From Woeseiaceae bacterium (lineage in GTDB: Bacteria > Pseudomonadota > Gammaproteobacteria > Steroidobacterales > Woeseiaceae), in the NCBI GenBank assembly GCA_028289545.1, contig JANQPG010000071.1, forward strand, positions 1 to 32,037: a DNA stretch of 32,037 nucleotides, read 5' to 3'. Shown piece by piece: positions 8,815-16,454 of this stretch (its first letter is position 1; every line of letters starts with the position of its first letter). The translations under genes were made by a program, and so were the position numbers. The notes beneath the pieces were generated by a model, which was given only the letters and a program-made list of their open reading frames with translations, was not told where the DNA came from and did no database searches.

Positions 8815-9036
8815 CTGGTGGGTGGTTTCTGCCAGCGAAAACCGGAACTGACCGAAACCTCGTGCAACCTCTACTAAGCAGGTTCCGTGCCAGTTTTGAT
8901 GCTTTAGCGCTATCTGCAAACCCTTGTTTATAAAGAGGATTTCTTTGCACCAAAGTGGCGCGCTCCTGAGGCGCCCAACGGCCTGCACCCGAACTGCTCA
9001 AAGGCTTGCGCGCCGTGCACGACGATGATGCAGCGC

Positions 9037-9054
9037 CGCCGGCAAGAGCCGGCG
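9037..9054. repeat. Short GC hairpin near the 3' end of pepQ
   Basis: CGCCGGC and GCCGGCG form a perfect 7-bp stem with an AAGA loop, 28 nt beyond the pepQ stop. No T-run lies on either side, so any terminator role is weak. Confidence 0.4.
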
Positions 9055-9081
9055 ACGCGGGTATAAAACCGCTGCCGCGAG

Positions 9082-10431
9082 TTAGTGGAGTTCGGCGAAC
9101 GCGTCGCGGGTCAGATTCTCCGATCCGCCGTGCAGCACTCGCACGTTGTCTTCGATGCGAATACCGCCGTAGGGCCGGAGTTCCTCGACGCGCTTCCAGT
9201 TGACGTGGCTTTCCCCGTCGCTGCCCCTGAGCCTGCGCAGCAGCATATCGATGACGTAGAGCCCCGGTTCGACGGTCAGCACCATATCTTCCTCGAGCAT
9301 TCGCGTGAGCCTCAGGAACGGGTGACCGCTCGGAGGGTCGATGCGGGCGCCGCTGTCGTTTTCCATGTGGCCGCCGACATCGTGCACCTGCAGTCCGAGA
9401 AGATGGCCAAGCCCATGCGGGAAAAACGCCGTCGTGACACCCGTTGCGATCAATGTGTCGACGTTGCCGGAGGCGAGTTCGACGTCCACGAGCAGTTGGG
9501 CGAGCAGCCTGTGTGTGCTGAGGTGCAGCTGGCGGTAGTCCATGCCAGCCGACACGTGCCGGACAATCTCCAGCTGCAGCGCGTCCATTCGCGCGATCAG
9601 CGCGGCAAACTGCGGGTCTTCGTAGCTGTACGTGCGAGTGATGTCGGCGGCGTAGCCGTGGACTTGCGCTCCGGCGTCGATCAGAAATGAACGCAGGACA
9701 CCCGGCGGTGACAGCTCGAGGTTCGTGTAGTGCAGGGTGGCGCCGTTGTGGTTAAGCGCAATGATGTTGTCGTAGGGCAGCTCGCTGCCGGTGAGACGGG
9801 TTGCCGCGCAATACGCGCGATGAATATCGAACTCCGAGTCGCCCGCACGAAAGCGCTCTTCGGCGGCGCGATGTCCCAGTACGGCACGACGCGATGCAAG
9901 CCTGAGACAGGCCAGTTCGTAGCCTGTTTTCCGTCCGCGGGAAAAATGCAGGATGTTGAGCAGCGATTCCGGGTTGGTCCGCTCGATGTCGAACGCATGT
10001 GACGGATCTTCGATTTCACCCAGGAGGACACACTTGTGCCGCTCGGCGGGCAGGTGCCGCGCAATTTCGTCCACTTCGTGAACAATCCGGATGTCGAAGT
10101 GCGATCCCCAGTAGCCCCCGGGCTCTGTGGGCGCAGCGTGCCAGTAATCGTGCGGCTGGTAATACAGCAGCACCGGCGTCTCGCCCGGCGTGTAGACAAT
10201 GTAGGAAAGCGGATGCCGCGTAAGCGGAGCGAACGAGAGGAAATGCGGATTGGGCCGGAACGGATAAGTCCGGTCGTCCAGAAAAGACATTCTCTGGCTG
10301 CCTGAAAACACGACGGCATGACTGGCGCCGACTCGCTCGAGTGCGGCATCGAAGCGGGCGCCGACCACGCCGAGATGTTCGGGGTAGAGCTCCGCCAGCT
10401 CCGGATTGCTGTCTGAGAAATCGAGATTCAT
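9082..10431 (-). CDS. pepQ: Xaa-Pro dipeptidase (prolidase)
   Basis: PepQ is a cytoplasmic M24B metallopeptidase that cleaves X-Pro dipeptides. From the ATG at 10431 the product is 449 aa (E. coli 443) and the alignment to E. coli PepQ is collinear: SFLDDRTYPFRPNPHF near the N-terminus and LHYTNLELSPPGVLRSFLID before the active site. The five dinuclear-metal ligands are all present: Asp252 and Asp263 (DAGAQVHGYAAD), His343 (PHGLGH), Glu388 (TVEPGLY) and Glu427 (GGIRIEDNV). A TTG at 10491 would add 20 residues with no counterpart in PepQ, so I use the ATG. The gene is divergent from the gamma-glutamyltransferase gene. Confidence 0.95.
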   Translation of the reverse strand: MNLDFSDSNPELAELYPEHLGVVGARFDAALERVGASHAVVFSGSQRMSFLDDRTYPFRPNPHFLSFAPLTRHPLSYIVYTPGETPVLLYYQPHDYWHAAPTEPGGYWGSHFDIRIVHEVDEIARHLPAERHKCVLLGEIEDPSHAFDIERTNPESLLNILHFSRGRKTGYELACLRLASRRAVLGHRAAEERFRAGDSEFDIHRAYCAATRLTGSELPYDNIIALNHNGATLHYTNLELSPPGVLRSFLIDAGAQVHGYAADITRTYSYEDPQFAALIARMDALQLEIVRHVSAGMDYRQLHLSTHRLLAQLLVDVELASGNVDTLIATGVTTAFFPHGLGHLLGLQVHDVGGHMENDSGARIDPPSGHPFLRLTRMLEEDMVLTVEPGLYVIDMLLRRLRGSDGESHVNWKRVEELRPYGGIRIEDNVRVLHGGSENLTRDAFAELH

Positions 10432-10550
10432 AGCGCGATGATAGCCTTGTGCGGAGCCGGCCGCGAGCGCCTCCACCAATACCCGGGTCAAGTTTCAATT
10501 AAACCGCAAAATAGGCATCATTACGGGCCTCGCTCGGCCGGGTTCCAGCA

Positions 10551-12281
10551 ATGAAAAAACTCCGTCTGCTCTGGCTTTTTGTCACCGGATCTTTTGTCGG
10601 GCTACTGCTCGGAGGCAACACCATGGCCGAGACTTATCCCGGATACGATCGGGTTGCCGGCGCAAAACACGCGTCGCGTTCGGAAGTCATTGCGGCGAAC
10701 GCAATGGCGGCTACGAGTCATCCGCTGGCGACGCAGATTGCGCTCGACATACTCAAAGCCGGCGGCAGCGCAGTGGACGCGGCGATTGCCGCCAACGCCG
10801 CGCTCGGACTGATGGAGCCGACCGGCTGCGGCATTGGCGGCGATCTGTTTGCCATCGTCTGGGACGCGGAGAACAATGAACTCAGCGGACTGAACGCGTC
10901 GGGCCGGGCTCCCGCCCTGATGACCATCGACTACTTCCGCGCCAACAACATCGAGTCCATACCGCGATTTGGCCCGTTGCCCGTCAGTGTGCCGGGAGCG
11001 GTCGACGGCTGGTTCGAGCTGCACGAGCGCTACGGCAGGCTGCCGATGAGTGAGCTGCTCGCGCCGTCGATTCGCTACGCGAGAGACGGTTTTCCGGTGA
11101 CGGAGGTCATCGCCTACTACTTTGAGCTCAACGCCCGCCGCATGAGCCAGTATCCGGGTTTCAAAGAGACCTACATGCCTGATGGCAGCATGCCGAAGAA
11201 GGGCGAGATATTCAGGAACCCGCGTCTTGCGAATACGTACGAGATGATCGCGGAAGGCGGTCGCGACGCCTTCTACCGGGGTGAGATTGCGCGCCGCATC
11301 GACGTCTACATGAGCGAACACGGCGGCCTGTTGCGCTACGACGATCTCGCGGCGCACCGCTCGGAATGGGTGATCCCCGTGTCCAGCAGTTACCGCGGCT
11401 GGGACGTCTTCGAGCTGCCGCCGAACGGACAGGGAATTGCGGCGCTGCAGATCCTGAACGTGCTCGAGGGCTACGATATTGCCAGTATGGGCTTTGGTTC
11501 GGCGGAATACATCCACACATTCGTCGAGGCAAAAAAGCTGGCCTTCGAAGATCGCGCACGCTACTACGCCGATCCCGATTTCCGAGACGTGCCGGTCGAG
11601 CAACTGATCAGTAAAGAGTACGCGAAGGAGCGCCGAAAACTGATCGACCCGGAGCGCGCTTCGACCTCGCTGCCCGCGGGTGAGGGCCTGCTCGAGGAGG
11701 GCGACACCATTTATCTGACCGTGGCGGACAGCGACGGCAACATGGTGTCTCTGATACAGAGCAACTACGTCGGCATGGGCTCGGGAATGACGCCGGGCGA
11801 CCTCGGGTTCGTGCTACAGGACAGGGCGAACTCGTTCAGCCTCGACGAGTCGCACGCCAATGCCCTGGAACCGGGCAAACGGCCTTTCCATACGATCATT
11901 CCGGCTTTTGTCATGCGGGACGGCAGGCCGCTCATGAGCTTCGGACTGATGGGCGGTTCCATGCAGCCGCAAGGGCATGCGCAGATCATCGTAAACCTTG
12001 TGGATTTTGGCATGAACCTGCAGGAGGCGGGTGACGCGGCGCGGATCAACCACAAAGGTTCGTCGTCGCCGGACGGCAGCCGCATGGACGACGGTGGCGT
12101 CGTGCATCTCGAAGACGGTTTCGGCGACGACGTGCGCACGGCGCTCGAGGCGAAGGGGCACGTCCTTGGCGCCAGCGACGGTGGCTTCGGCGGTTATCAG
12201 GCGATCTATTTCGACGAACGCGAAGGCGTCTACTACGGCGCGTCCGAAGTCCGCAAGGACGGCCAGGCGGCAGGCTATTAG
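10551..12281 (+). CDS. ggt: Gamma-glutamyltransferase (glutathione hydrolase), secreted
   Basis: This is an N-terminal nucleophile hydrolase that removes the gamma-glutamyl group from glutathione and related peptides, usually in the periplasm. Residues 1-26 form a signal peptide (MKKLRLLWLFVTGSFVGLLL, predicted cleavage after TMA). The proenzyme is 576 aa and should self-cleave before Thr386 in GDTIYLTVADSDGN, giving large and small subunits. Arg119 in NASGRAP probably binds the substrate carboxylate. The usual SSM serine pair is replaced by KRPFHTI, and the oxyanion Gly-Gly is in GLMGGSMQPQ. This is the common divergent subfamily, so hydrolysis versus transpeptidation cannot be judged. It is divergent from pepQ, which also acts on short peptides. 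Confidence 0.93.
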   Translation: MKKLRLLWLFVTGSFVGLLLGGNTMAETYPGYDRVAGAKHASRSEVIAANAMAATSHPLATQIALDILKAGGSAVDAAIAANAALGLMEPTGCGIGGDLFAIVWDAENNELSGLNASGRAPALMTIDYFRANNIESIPRFGPLPVSVPGAVDGWFELHERYGRLPMSELLAPSIRYARDGFPVTEVIAYYFELNARRMSQYPGFKETYMPDGSMPKKGEIFRNPRLANTYEMIAEGGRDAFYRGEIARRIDVYMSEHGGLLRYDDLAAHRSEWVIPVSSSYRGWDVFELPPNGQGIAALQILNVLEGYDIASMGFGSAEYIHTFVEAKKLAFEDRARYYADPDFRDVPVEQLISKEYAKERRKLIDPERASTSLPAGEGLLEEGDTIYLTVADSDGNMVSLIQSNYVGMGSGMTPGDLGFVLQDRANSFSLDESHANALEPGKRPFHTIIPAFVMRDGRPLMSFGLMGGSMQPQGHAQIIVNLVDFGMNLQEAGDAARINHKGSSSPDGSRMDDGGVVHLEDGFGDDVRTALEAKGHVLGASDGGFGGYQAIYFDEREGVYYGASEVRKDGQAAGY

Positions 12282-12288
12282 CCGCCTG
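12264..12288 (+). repeat. Hairpin spanning the ggt stop codon
   Basis: CAGGCGGC and GCCGCCTG form a perfect 8-bp stem with a 9-nt loop containing the TAG stop of ggt. The sequence after it is A-rich, not T-rich, so it is not an intrinsic terminator. It lies 26 nt before trpS and could dampen readthrough into trpS or stabilise the ggt message. Confidence 0.45.
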
Positions 12289-12314
12289 TCGAAAGGAAAA
12301 AAGCAGCAAGGCTC

Positions 12315-13325
12315 ATGACTCAGCAGGTTTTTCTGACCGGGATTACGACAACCGGCACGCCGCACATCGGCAACTACGTTGGCGCCATCCGGCCGGGTAT
12401 AGCGGCCAGCAAGGATGCGGATAAGCAGAACTACTATTTTCTCGCCGATTACCATTCGCTGGCGAAAAACGAAGATCCCGATCGCATCCGCCAGTCGACG
12501 CTCGAGATTGCGGCCTCGTGGCTTGCGCTCGGGCTCGATACGGACAACGCCGTATTCTATCGGCAATCCGACATCCCCGAGATCCCCGAGCTCACGTGGA
12601 TACTGCACGGCATGACCGCCAAGGGCCTCATGAACCGGGCGCACTCTTACAAAGCCTCGGTGCAGGCCAACACCGAGAGCGGCGGCGGCGACCCGGACAA
12701 GGGTGTCAGCATGGCGCAATACAGTTATCCGATACTGATGGCCGCCGACATCCTGATCTTCAAGGCTACCCACGTCCCCGTTGGGCGCGATCAGAAGCAA
12801 CACGTCGAGATGGCGCGCGACATAGCACAACGCTTCAATCATCACTATGGCGACATACTGGTTCTGCCTGAACCGGTCATTGACGATTCGACGGCTGTCC
12901 TGTCGGGTCTCGACGGCCGCAAGATGTCGAAAAGCTACAACAATACGATTCCATTGTTTGCGCCCGAGAAGCGGCTCCGCAAGCTGATCATGAAGATCAA
13001 GACCAACAGCCTCGAGCCCGGAGAACCGAAAGACATCGAAGGCAGCACGCTGTACGAGATCTACCGGGCGTTCGCCAGCGCGGAGGACACGGCCGCGGTC
13101 GCACAGGCGTACGCGGACGGTATTGCCTGGGGCGAAATGAAGCAGCGTTTGTTCGAGTGCATCAACGAACAACTGGCCCCGGCTCGAGACGAATACGAGC
13201 GCCTCATCGCCAATCCCTCGATCGTGGAGCAGGCACTCAGAATGGGTGGCGAGAAAGCGCGCTCGGCAGCAGAACCCTATCTGGCCGAAATCCGGCATGC
13301 GGTCGGCGTGCGTCCGCTTGCGTGA
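12315..13325 (+). CDS. trpS: Tryptophanyl-tRNA synthetase
   Basis: TrpS charges tRNA-Trp. It is a class Ic synthetase. At 336 aa it has the expected bacterial length (E. coli 334). The HIGH-type motif is HIGN at residues 17-20 (GTPHIGNY) and the KMSKS loop is exact at 203-207. The AADILIFKATHVPVGRDQKQH block at 143-163 is the conserved tryptophan/adenylate pocket region. A Shine-Dalgarno (GCAAGG) precedes the ATG. The stop overlaps a GTG of the next gene (GTGA at 13322-13325), which suggests translational coupling. Confidence 0.96.
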   Translation: MTQQVFLTGITTTGTPHIGNYVGAIRPGIAASKDADKQNYYFLADYHSLAKNEDPDRIRQSTLEIAASWLALGLDTDNAVFYRQSDIPEIPELTWILHGMTAKGLMNRAHSYKASVQANTESGGGDPDKGVSMAQYSYPILMAADILIFKATHVPVGRDQKQHVEMARDIAQRFNHHYGDILVLPEPVIDDSTAVLSGLDGRKMSKSYNNTIPLFAPEKRLRKLIMKIKTNSLEPGEPKDIEGSTLYEIYRAFASAEDTAAVAQAYADGIAWGEMKQRLFECINEQLAPARDEYERLIANPSIVEQALRMGGEKARSAAEPYLAEIRHAVGVRPLA

Positions 13326-13924
13326 GTCGACGGTCTGCTGCCGCACAAAGGCCGCGGCGGACGAGCGTCTGCGAACAAGAATCGAGGTGCAGCATAGACG
13401 CCGAAGCTTTTGAAACGCCGCGCCTGAACCTCGTCCGCCTCACGGAGGACGATGCGCCGTTGATGCTGGCCGTGTGGAACGACCCCGCGTTCGTTCGACA
13501 CGTCGGCGATCGCGGCGTCAGAACCGCCGAACAGGCGAGGATGGCCATTACCGACGGGCCCTTGGAAATGTATCGCCGGTACGGCTACGGTCCTTACAAA
13601 GTGGCGCTCAAGCAGGACGGCCGTGCGCTCGGTGTCTGCGGCCTGTTCAAGCGCGAACACCTCGACGATCCGGATCTCGGCTATGCGCTGCTGCCGTCTT
13701 ATCGCGGCAAGGGCTACGCCGGCGAGGCGGCGCGCCGGGTCATGCTTGCCGCAAAGGACGTGTTTGCCTTGCCGCGACTCGCTGCGTTGATCTCACCCGA
13801 CAATCAGGCGTCGATCGTGTTGATCGAAAAGCTCGGGTTTACGCTTCGCGGGCGCCACTCGGTCGAGGGCGATGACGATACGTTGCTCTACGGATTCGAT
13901 TTTATGGCCGGGGCGGACGTTTGA
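13322..13924 (+). CDS. GNAT-family N-acetyltransferase (RimJ/RimL type)
   Basis: This is a predicted acetyl-CoA-dependent N-acetyltransferase. The fold begins at about IDAEAFETPRLNLVRLTEDDAP and includes the acetyl-CoA pyrophosphate loop RGKGYAGEAARR and the C-terminal signature ISPDNQASIVLIEKLGF. The start is ambiguous. GTG 13322 overlaps the trpS stop but gives a 24-residue Arg/Ser-rich leader unlike the family. An ATA codon at 13394, six bases after a good GAGG (13384-13387), is exactly where the conserved domain begins. I give the longer form. The substrate, whether a ribosomal protein, an amino acid or an antibiotic, cannot be predicted. The stop overlaps the TTG of the next gene. Confidence 0.88.
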   Translation: MSRRSAAAQRPRRTSVCEQESRCSIDAEAFETPRLNLVRLTEDDAPLMLAVWNDPAFVRHVGDRGVRTAEQARMAITDGPLEMYRRYGYGPYKVALKQDGRALGVCGLFKREHLDDPDLGYALLPSYRGKGYAGEAARRVMLAAKDVFALPRLAALISPDNQASIVLIEKLGFTLRGRHSVEGDDDTLLYGFDFMAGADV

Positions 13925-14412
13925 AGGAGTTTTTGCAAAGTGAAGGCGCGCGCACGGGCTTGTACTTCGGTGCGAGTTCAGGCGTCATCACGACCTTGGG
14001 TCTGATTGCGGGACTGCACGCAGGCACCGAGTCCCTGCCGGCTGTGTTGGGAGGCATCCTCGTCATCGCTTTTGCGGACGCGTTGTCCGATGCGCTCGGT
14101 ATTCACCTCGCCGAAGAAGCGAATCCCGACGCGACCAGCGAGCGCGTTTGGGCCGCCACGTTTTCGACGTTTGCGACCAAGCTTCTGTTCGCGCTGAGTT
14201 TTGCCGTGCCGCTGCTGCTGTTGCCGTTATCGGAGGCGGTCGCGGCATCGGTGATCTGGGGAATGCTCGTTATCGTTGTGCTGAGCTATCTTCTCGCCAG
14301 GGCACAATCCGCCAATCCGGTCGCGATCATTGCCGAGCATCTGGGGATTGCGGTTCTGGTTGTTGTGCTCTCACACCTGATCGGGCGCTGGGTTGCGGAG
14401 GTGTTTGCTTGA
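13921..14412 (+). CDS. VIT/CCC1-like integral membrane protein
   Basis: This is a very hydrophobic 163-aa protein with about five membrane segments. The first half matches the ferrous-iron/manganese transporter family VIT1/CCC1: SSGVITTLGLIAGLHAG around residues 19-35, then GGILVIAFADALSDALGIHLAEEA at 44-67. The latter carries the family's acidic residues at the membrane surface. Typical members have 220-250 aa and an extra cytoplasmic domain, so this is a short form. Transport of iron or manganese is an inference from family. The start is TTG at 13921, in a TTGA overlap with the acetyltransferase stop. The upstream Shine-Dalgarno is weak. Confidence 0.75.
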   Translation: MKEFLQSEGARTGLYFGASSGVITTLGLIAGLHAGTESLPAVLGGILVIAFADALSDALGIHLAEEANPDATSERVWAATFSTFATKLLFALSFAVPLLLLPLSEAVAASVIWGMLVIVVLSYLLARAQSANPVAIIAEHLGIAVLVVVLSHLIGRWVAEVFA

Positions 14413-14810
14413 ACTCGCGAAGGAATCCGACCGACTGGCGCCAGCTCCGCGAGTTTCGCGGCGTTGATATGGAAGGCTCTTACGTTGTCGGTTGGCGCCA
14501 CGAGGCGGGTCTGCTCAGCATCGATATGGACATCCTGCTGACACCGGATCATCCGTTCTACGAAACGCCGCGGCCGTCGCAAAAAGGCTGTATCCGCGCG
14601 GCCGTAATCGAGTTTCCCTATTGCCGCTCGATTTCGCGCGCCGACGACAAGGACCGTCCCCTTGAAAGCGAAGCGGCCGTCGCAACGCTCGAGCATGGCG
14701 CCGTACAGTCGTTTTGCGTTTACGACGACGGAGTCTACGAAATTACCGGCGTTTTCGGGCACGTCGTCGTCGAGGCGGAGCGACCCGTCATGCGCCTGAC
14801 GGACACGTAG
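14409..14810 (+). CDS. Hypothetical protein, 133 aa
   Basis: I do not recognise this family. The TTG start at 14409 overlaps the preceding stop (TTGA) and has an excellent GGAGG seven bases upstream (14397-14401), which fixes the start despite the rare codon. The protein is soluble, with no signal or membrane segment. It has a beta-rich pattern: DMEGSYVVGWRHEAGLLSIDMDI, then ECP-like acidic strands, and near the end HGAVQSFCVYDDGVYEITGVFGHVVVEAE. It looks like a small all-beta protein, perhaps a binding domain. It is the last member of the trpS run; upp begins 37 nt later. Confidence 0.8.
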   Translation: MNSRRNPTDWRQLREFRGVDMEGSYVVGWRHEAGLLSIDMDILLTPDHPFYETPRPSQKGCIRAAVIEFPYCRSISRADDKDRPLESEAAVATLEHGAVQSFCVYDDGVYEITGVFGHVVVEAERPVMRLTDT

Positions 14811-14847
14811 TGCCCCATTCAAGAACAGCAGATTGAGAGAGACGGTT

Positions 14848-15471
14848 ATGCACGAAGAAATCCAGCACCCCTGTGTACAGCACAAACTGGCGATCATTCG
14901 CGACGTCGAAACCGGGCATAAGCGTTTTCGCGAGCTGGCGACGGAAATTACCCAGTTCGTCTGCTACGAGGCGCTGAAACAGCTGAAAACCCGCGAGGTG
15001 AAGGTTCAGACGCCGGTAGCGGAGGCAAGCTGCCGGAAAATCGACACCGATATTGTCGTCGTGCCGATACTGCGCGCCGGCGTCGGCATGCTCGACGGTA
15101 TCCTCGATCTGCTACCGACGGCGCGCGTCGGTTTTGTCGGCCTGTACCGCGATGAGGAAACCGCGCAGCCGGTCAGCTACTACGACCGGCTGCCGCCACA
15201 GACCCGCGGCGGCACCTGCATCATTATCGACCCGATGCTGGCGACCGGCGGTTCCACCAACGCGGCGATCGACCTGCTCAAGCAAAGCGGTGCAACCGAT
15301 ATTGTGGTCGTGTGTATCGTGACATGCCCGGAAGGCCTGGCCGCGGTCGAGAAAGAGCATCCCGACGTAACGGTCTACACGGCGTCCGTCGACGAGCGGC
15401 TCAACGAGCGCAAATACATTGTCCCCGGACTGGGTGACGCCGGGGACCGTTTGTTCGGCACCAGCGCCTGA
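14848..15471 (+). CDS. upp: Uracil phosphoribosyltransferase
   Basis: Upp makes UMP from uracil and PRPP in pyrimidine salvage. From the ATG at 14848 the product is 207 aa (E. coli 208) and begins MHEEIQHPCVQHKLAIIRD, aligning with the E. coli start. The PRPP-binding loop is IIIDPMLATGGST at about 129-141. VVPILRAGVGMLDG and the C-terminal YIVPGLGDAGDRLFGT uracil-binding region are also present. A TTG at 14833 would add five residues and is less likely. The sequence before the ATG is only a weak Shine-Dalgarno. No uraA permease gene follows, unlike in E. coli. Confidence 0.96.
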   Translation: MHEEIQHPCVQHKLAIIRDVETGHKRFRELATEITQFVCYEALKQLKTREVKVQTPVAEASCRKIDTDIVVVPILRAGVGMLDGILDLLPTARVGFVGLYRDEETAQPVSYYDRLPPQTRGGTCIIIDPMLATGGSTNAAIDLLKQSGATDIVVVCIVTCPEGLAAVEKEHPDVTVYTASVDERLNERKYIVPGLGDAGDRLFGTSA

Positions 15472-15525
15472 TTTTCGCCGCTCGGCGACGTATGATGCCC
15501 GTGTGCGGCAACCTGGGGGCCCGCC

Positions 15526-15948
15526 ATGGCAGAACTCAAGACACGGCCGACGAAGGCCAGCGTCAGCGCGTTTCTCGCCGGAATCGATGATCCGCAAAAA
15601 CGCAAGGACGCGCGCAAAGTCGCCGCAATGATGCGCAGGGCAACGGGTGCGCGGGCCAGAATGTGGGGCGCCAGCATCGTCGGTTACGGGCTGTACGAGT
15701 ATCGCTACCCGACCGGCAATTCGGGCGAGTGGATGCTGACGGGCTATTCGCCGCGCAAGCAGGCGCTGACGATCTACATCATGGCGGGCTTCGAGCCGTT
15801 TGCGACGCTCATGAAAAAACTCGGCAAGTTCAAGACGGGCAAGTCCTGTCTGTACATCAAGCGCCTGAGCGACGTCGACGAAGGCGTGCTGGAGAAGCTG
15901 ATCGCCGATTCCGTCAAGACCATGCGCAAACGCTACAAGACCCGATAG
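15526..15948 (+). CDS. DUF1801 (YdhG-like) domain protein
   Basis: This 140-aa soluble protein is of the DUF1801/YdhG type. It has the helical start (VSAFLAGIDDPQKRKDARKVAAMMRRATG), followed by the signature MWGASIVGYGLYEYRYPTGN at about residues 45-64 and an ALTIYIMAGF strand. The family has no established biochemical function. It ends with a run of basic residues (MRKRYKTR). The TerB-fold gene begins 17 nt downstream, so the two are probably co-transcribed. A TATGAT at 15491-15496 could be a -10 box for this pair, but no good -35 is visible. Confidence 0.82.
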   Translation: MAELKTRPTKASVSAFLAGIDDPQKRKDARKVAAMMRRATGARARMWGASIVGYGLYEYRYPTGNSGEWMLTGYSPRKQALTIYIMAGFEPFATLMKKLGKFKTGKSCLYIKRLSDVDEGVLEKLIADSVKTMRKRYKTR

Positions 15949-15965
15949 GCCGGAGTCGACTTCCG

Positions 15966-16436
15966 ATGAACGACACGATTCGAAGTTCCAGACTGACCGG
16001 GACCGAGCTTGTGGTCGAGACCCGCGAGGGGATCAAGGTCTACGACTCGCGGTTTCTGGTCGCGGCGCTGTTGATTTTCGTGGCTCGCGGCAGCGGTAAA
16101 ATTGAACCTGAGGAATCTGCTGAAATGATTTCGCTGATCGAGCAGCACTTCAGGATACAGGGCGCGGAATCGCTCGATCTGTTGACCCGGGCGATCACGG
16201 AAATGGCCGAGGATCCCGAGCTGGCGGGCGAACTCGCGAAGCTGGGCCAGGGACTCGCCGAGGGCGAGAAAGAGGACATCGCCGTCATGGCGCTCAAGGT
16301 GATCGCGGCGGACGGGCGTCGCGAGTTTGCGGAAATGCAGCAATTCAACACGGCGCTCGAAGCGATCGGTGCAACACCCGAGATTGTGCACCGCGCATTT
16401 GATCGCTACTTCGCCGAGACCATGCCCGGTTCGTGA
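15966..16436 (+). CDS. TerB-fold (tellurite-resistance-like) domain protein
   Basis: This is a 156-aa, mostly helical protein. It matches the TerB/DjlA-type helical fold: FLVAALLIFVARGSGKIEPEESAEMISLIEQHF at about 31-63, then a mirrored second half GEKEDIAVMALKVIAADGRREFAEMQQFNTALEAIG. Each half has the acidic turn (GKIEPEE, DGRREFAE) typical of the fold. TerB-like domains occur in stress-response and DnaJ-related proteins. A tellurite role should not be assumed, because no other ter gene is present. The start is ATG 15966 with GGAG ten bases upstream. It converges on uup. Confidence 0.75.
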   Translation: MNDTIRSSRLTGTELVVETREGIKVYDSRFLVAALLIFVARGSGKIEPEESAEMISLIEQHFRIQGAESLDLLTRAITEMAEDPELAGELAKLGQGLAEGEKEDIAVMALKVIAADGRREFAEMQQFNTALEAIGATPEIVHRAFDRYFAETMPGS

Positions 16437-16454
16437 ACCGCTCCCTTTCGAGAT

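Larger units (their letters stand above)
8757..9081. other. 325-nt gene-free stretch between convergent genes
   Basis: No open reading frame here has a convincing start or codon bias. The stretch contains two hairpins (the G8-loop hairpin at 8780-8814 and the short one at 9037-9054) and an AT-richer patch around 8885-8950, including CTTGTTTATAAAGAGGATTT. I see no tRNA-like cloverleaf and no U-tract terminator. A small RNA is possible but unproven. Confidence 0.5.

Noticed and set aside
8757..9081. tRNA or other structured RNA gene in the gene-free stretch
   Set aside because: No cloverleaf, GTTCAA-type T-loop or CCA end could be drawn. Only the two hairpins are supported.
11814..13346. 510-codon open frame on the minus strand
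   Set aside because: It is antisense to ggt and trpS, both with clear homology, and its translation is His/Arg-rich with no family signal. It is a GC-bias shadow.
15966..16436. Tellurite-resistance operon
   Set aside because: Only a single TerB-fold protein is present, with no terA, terC, terD or terZ neighbours.
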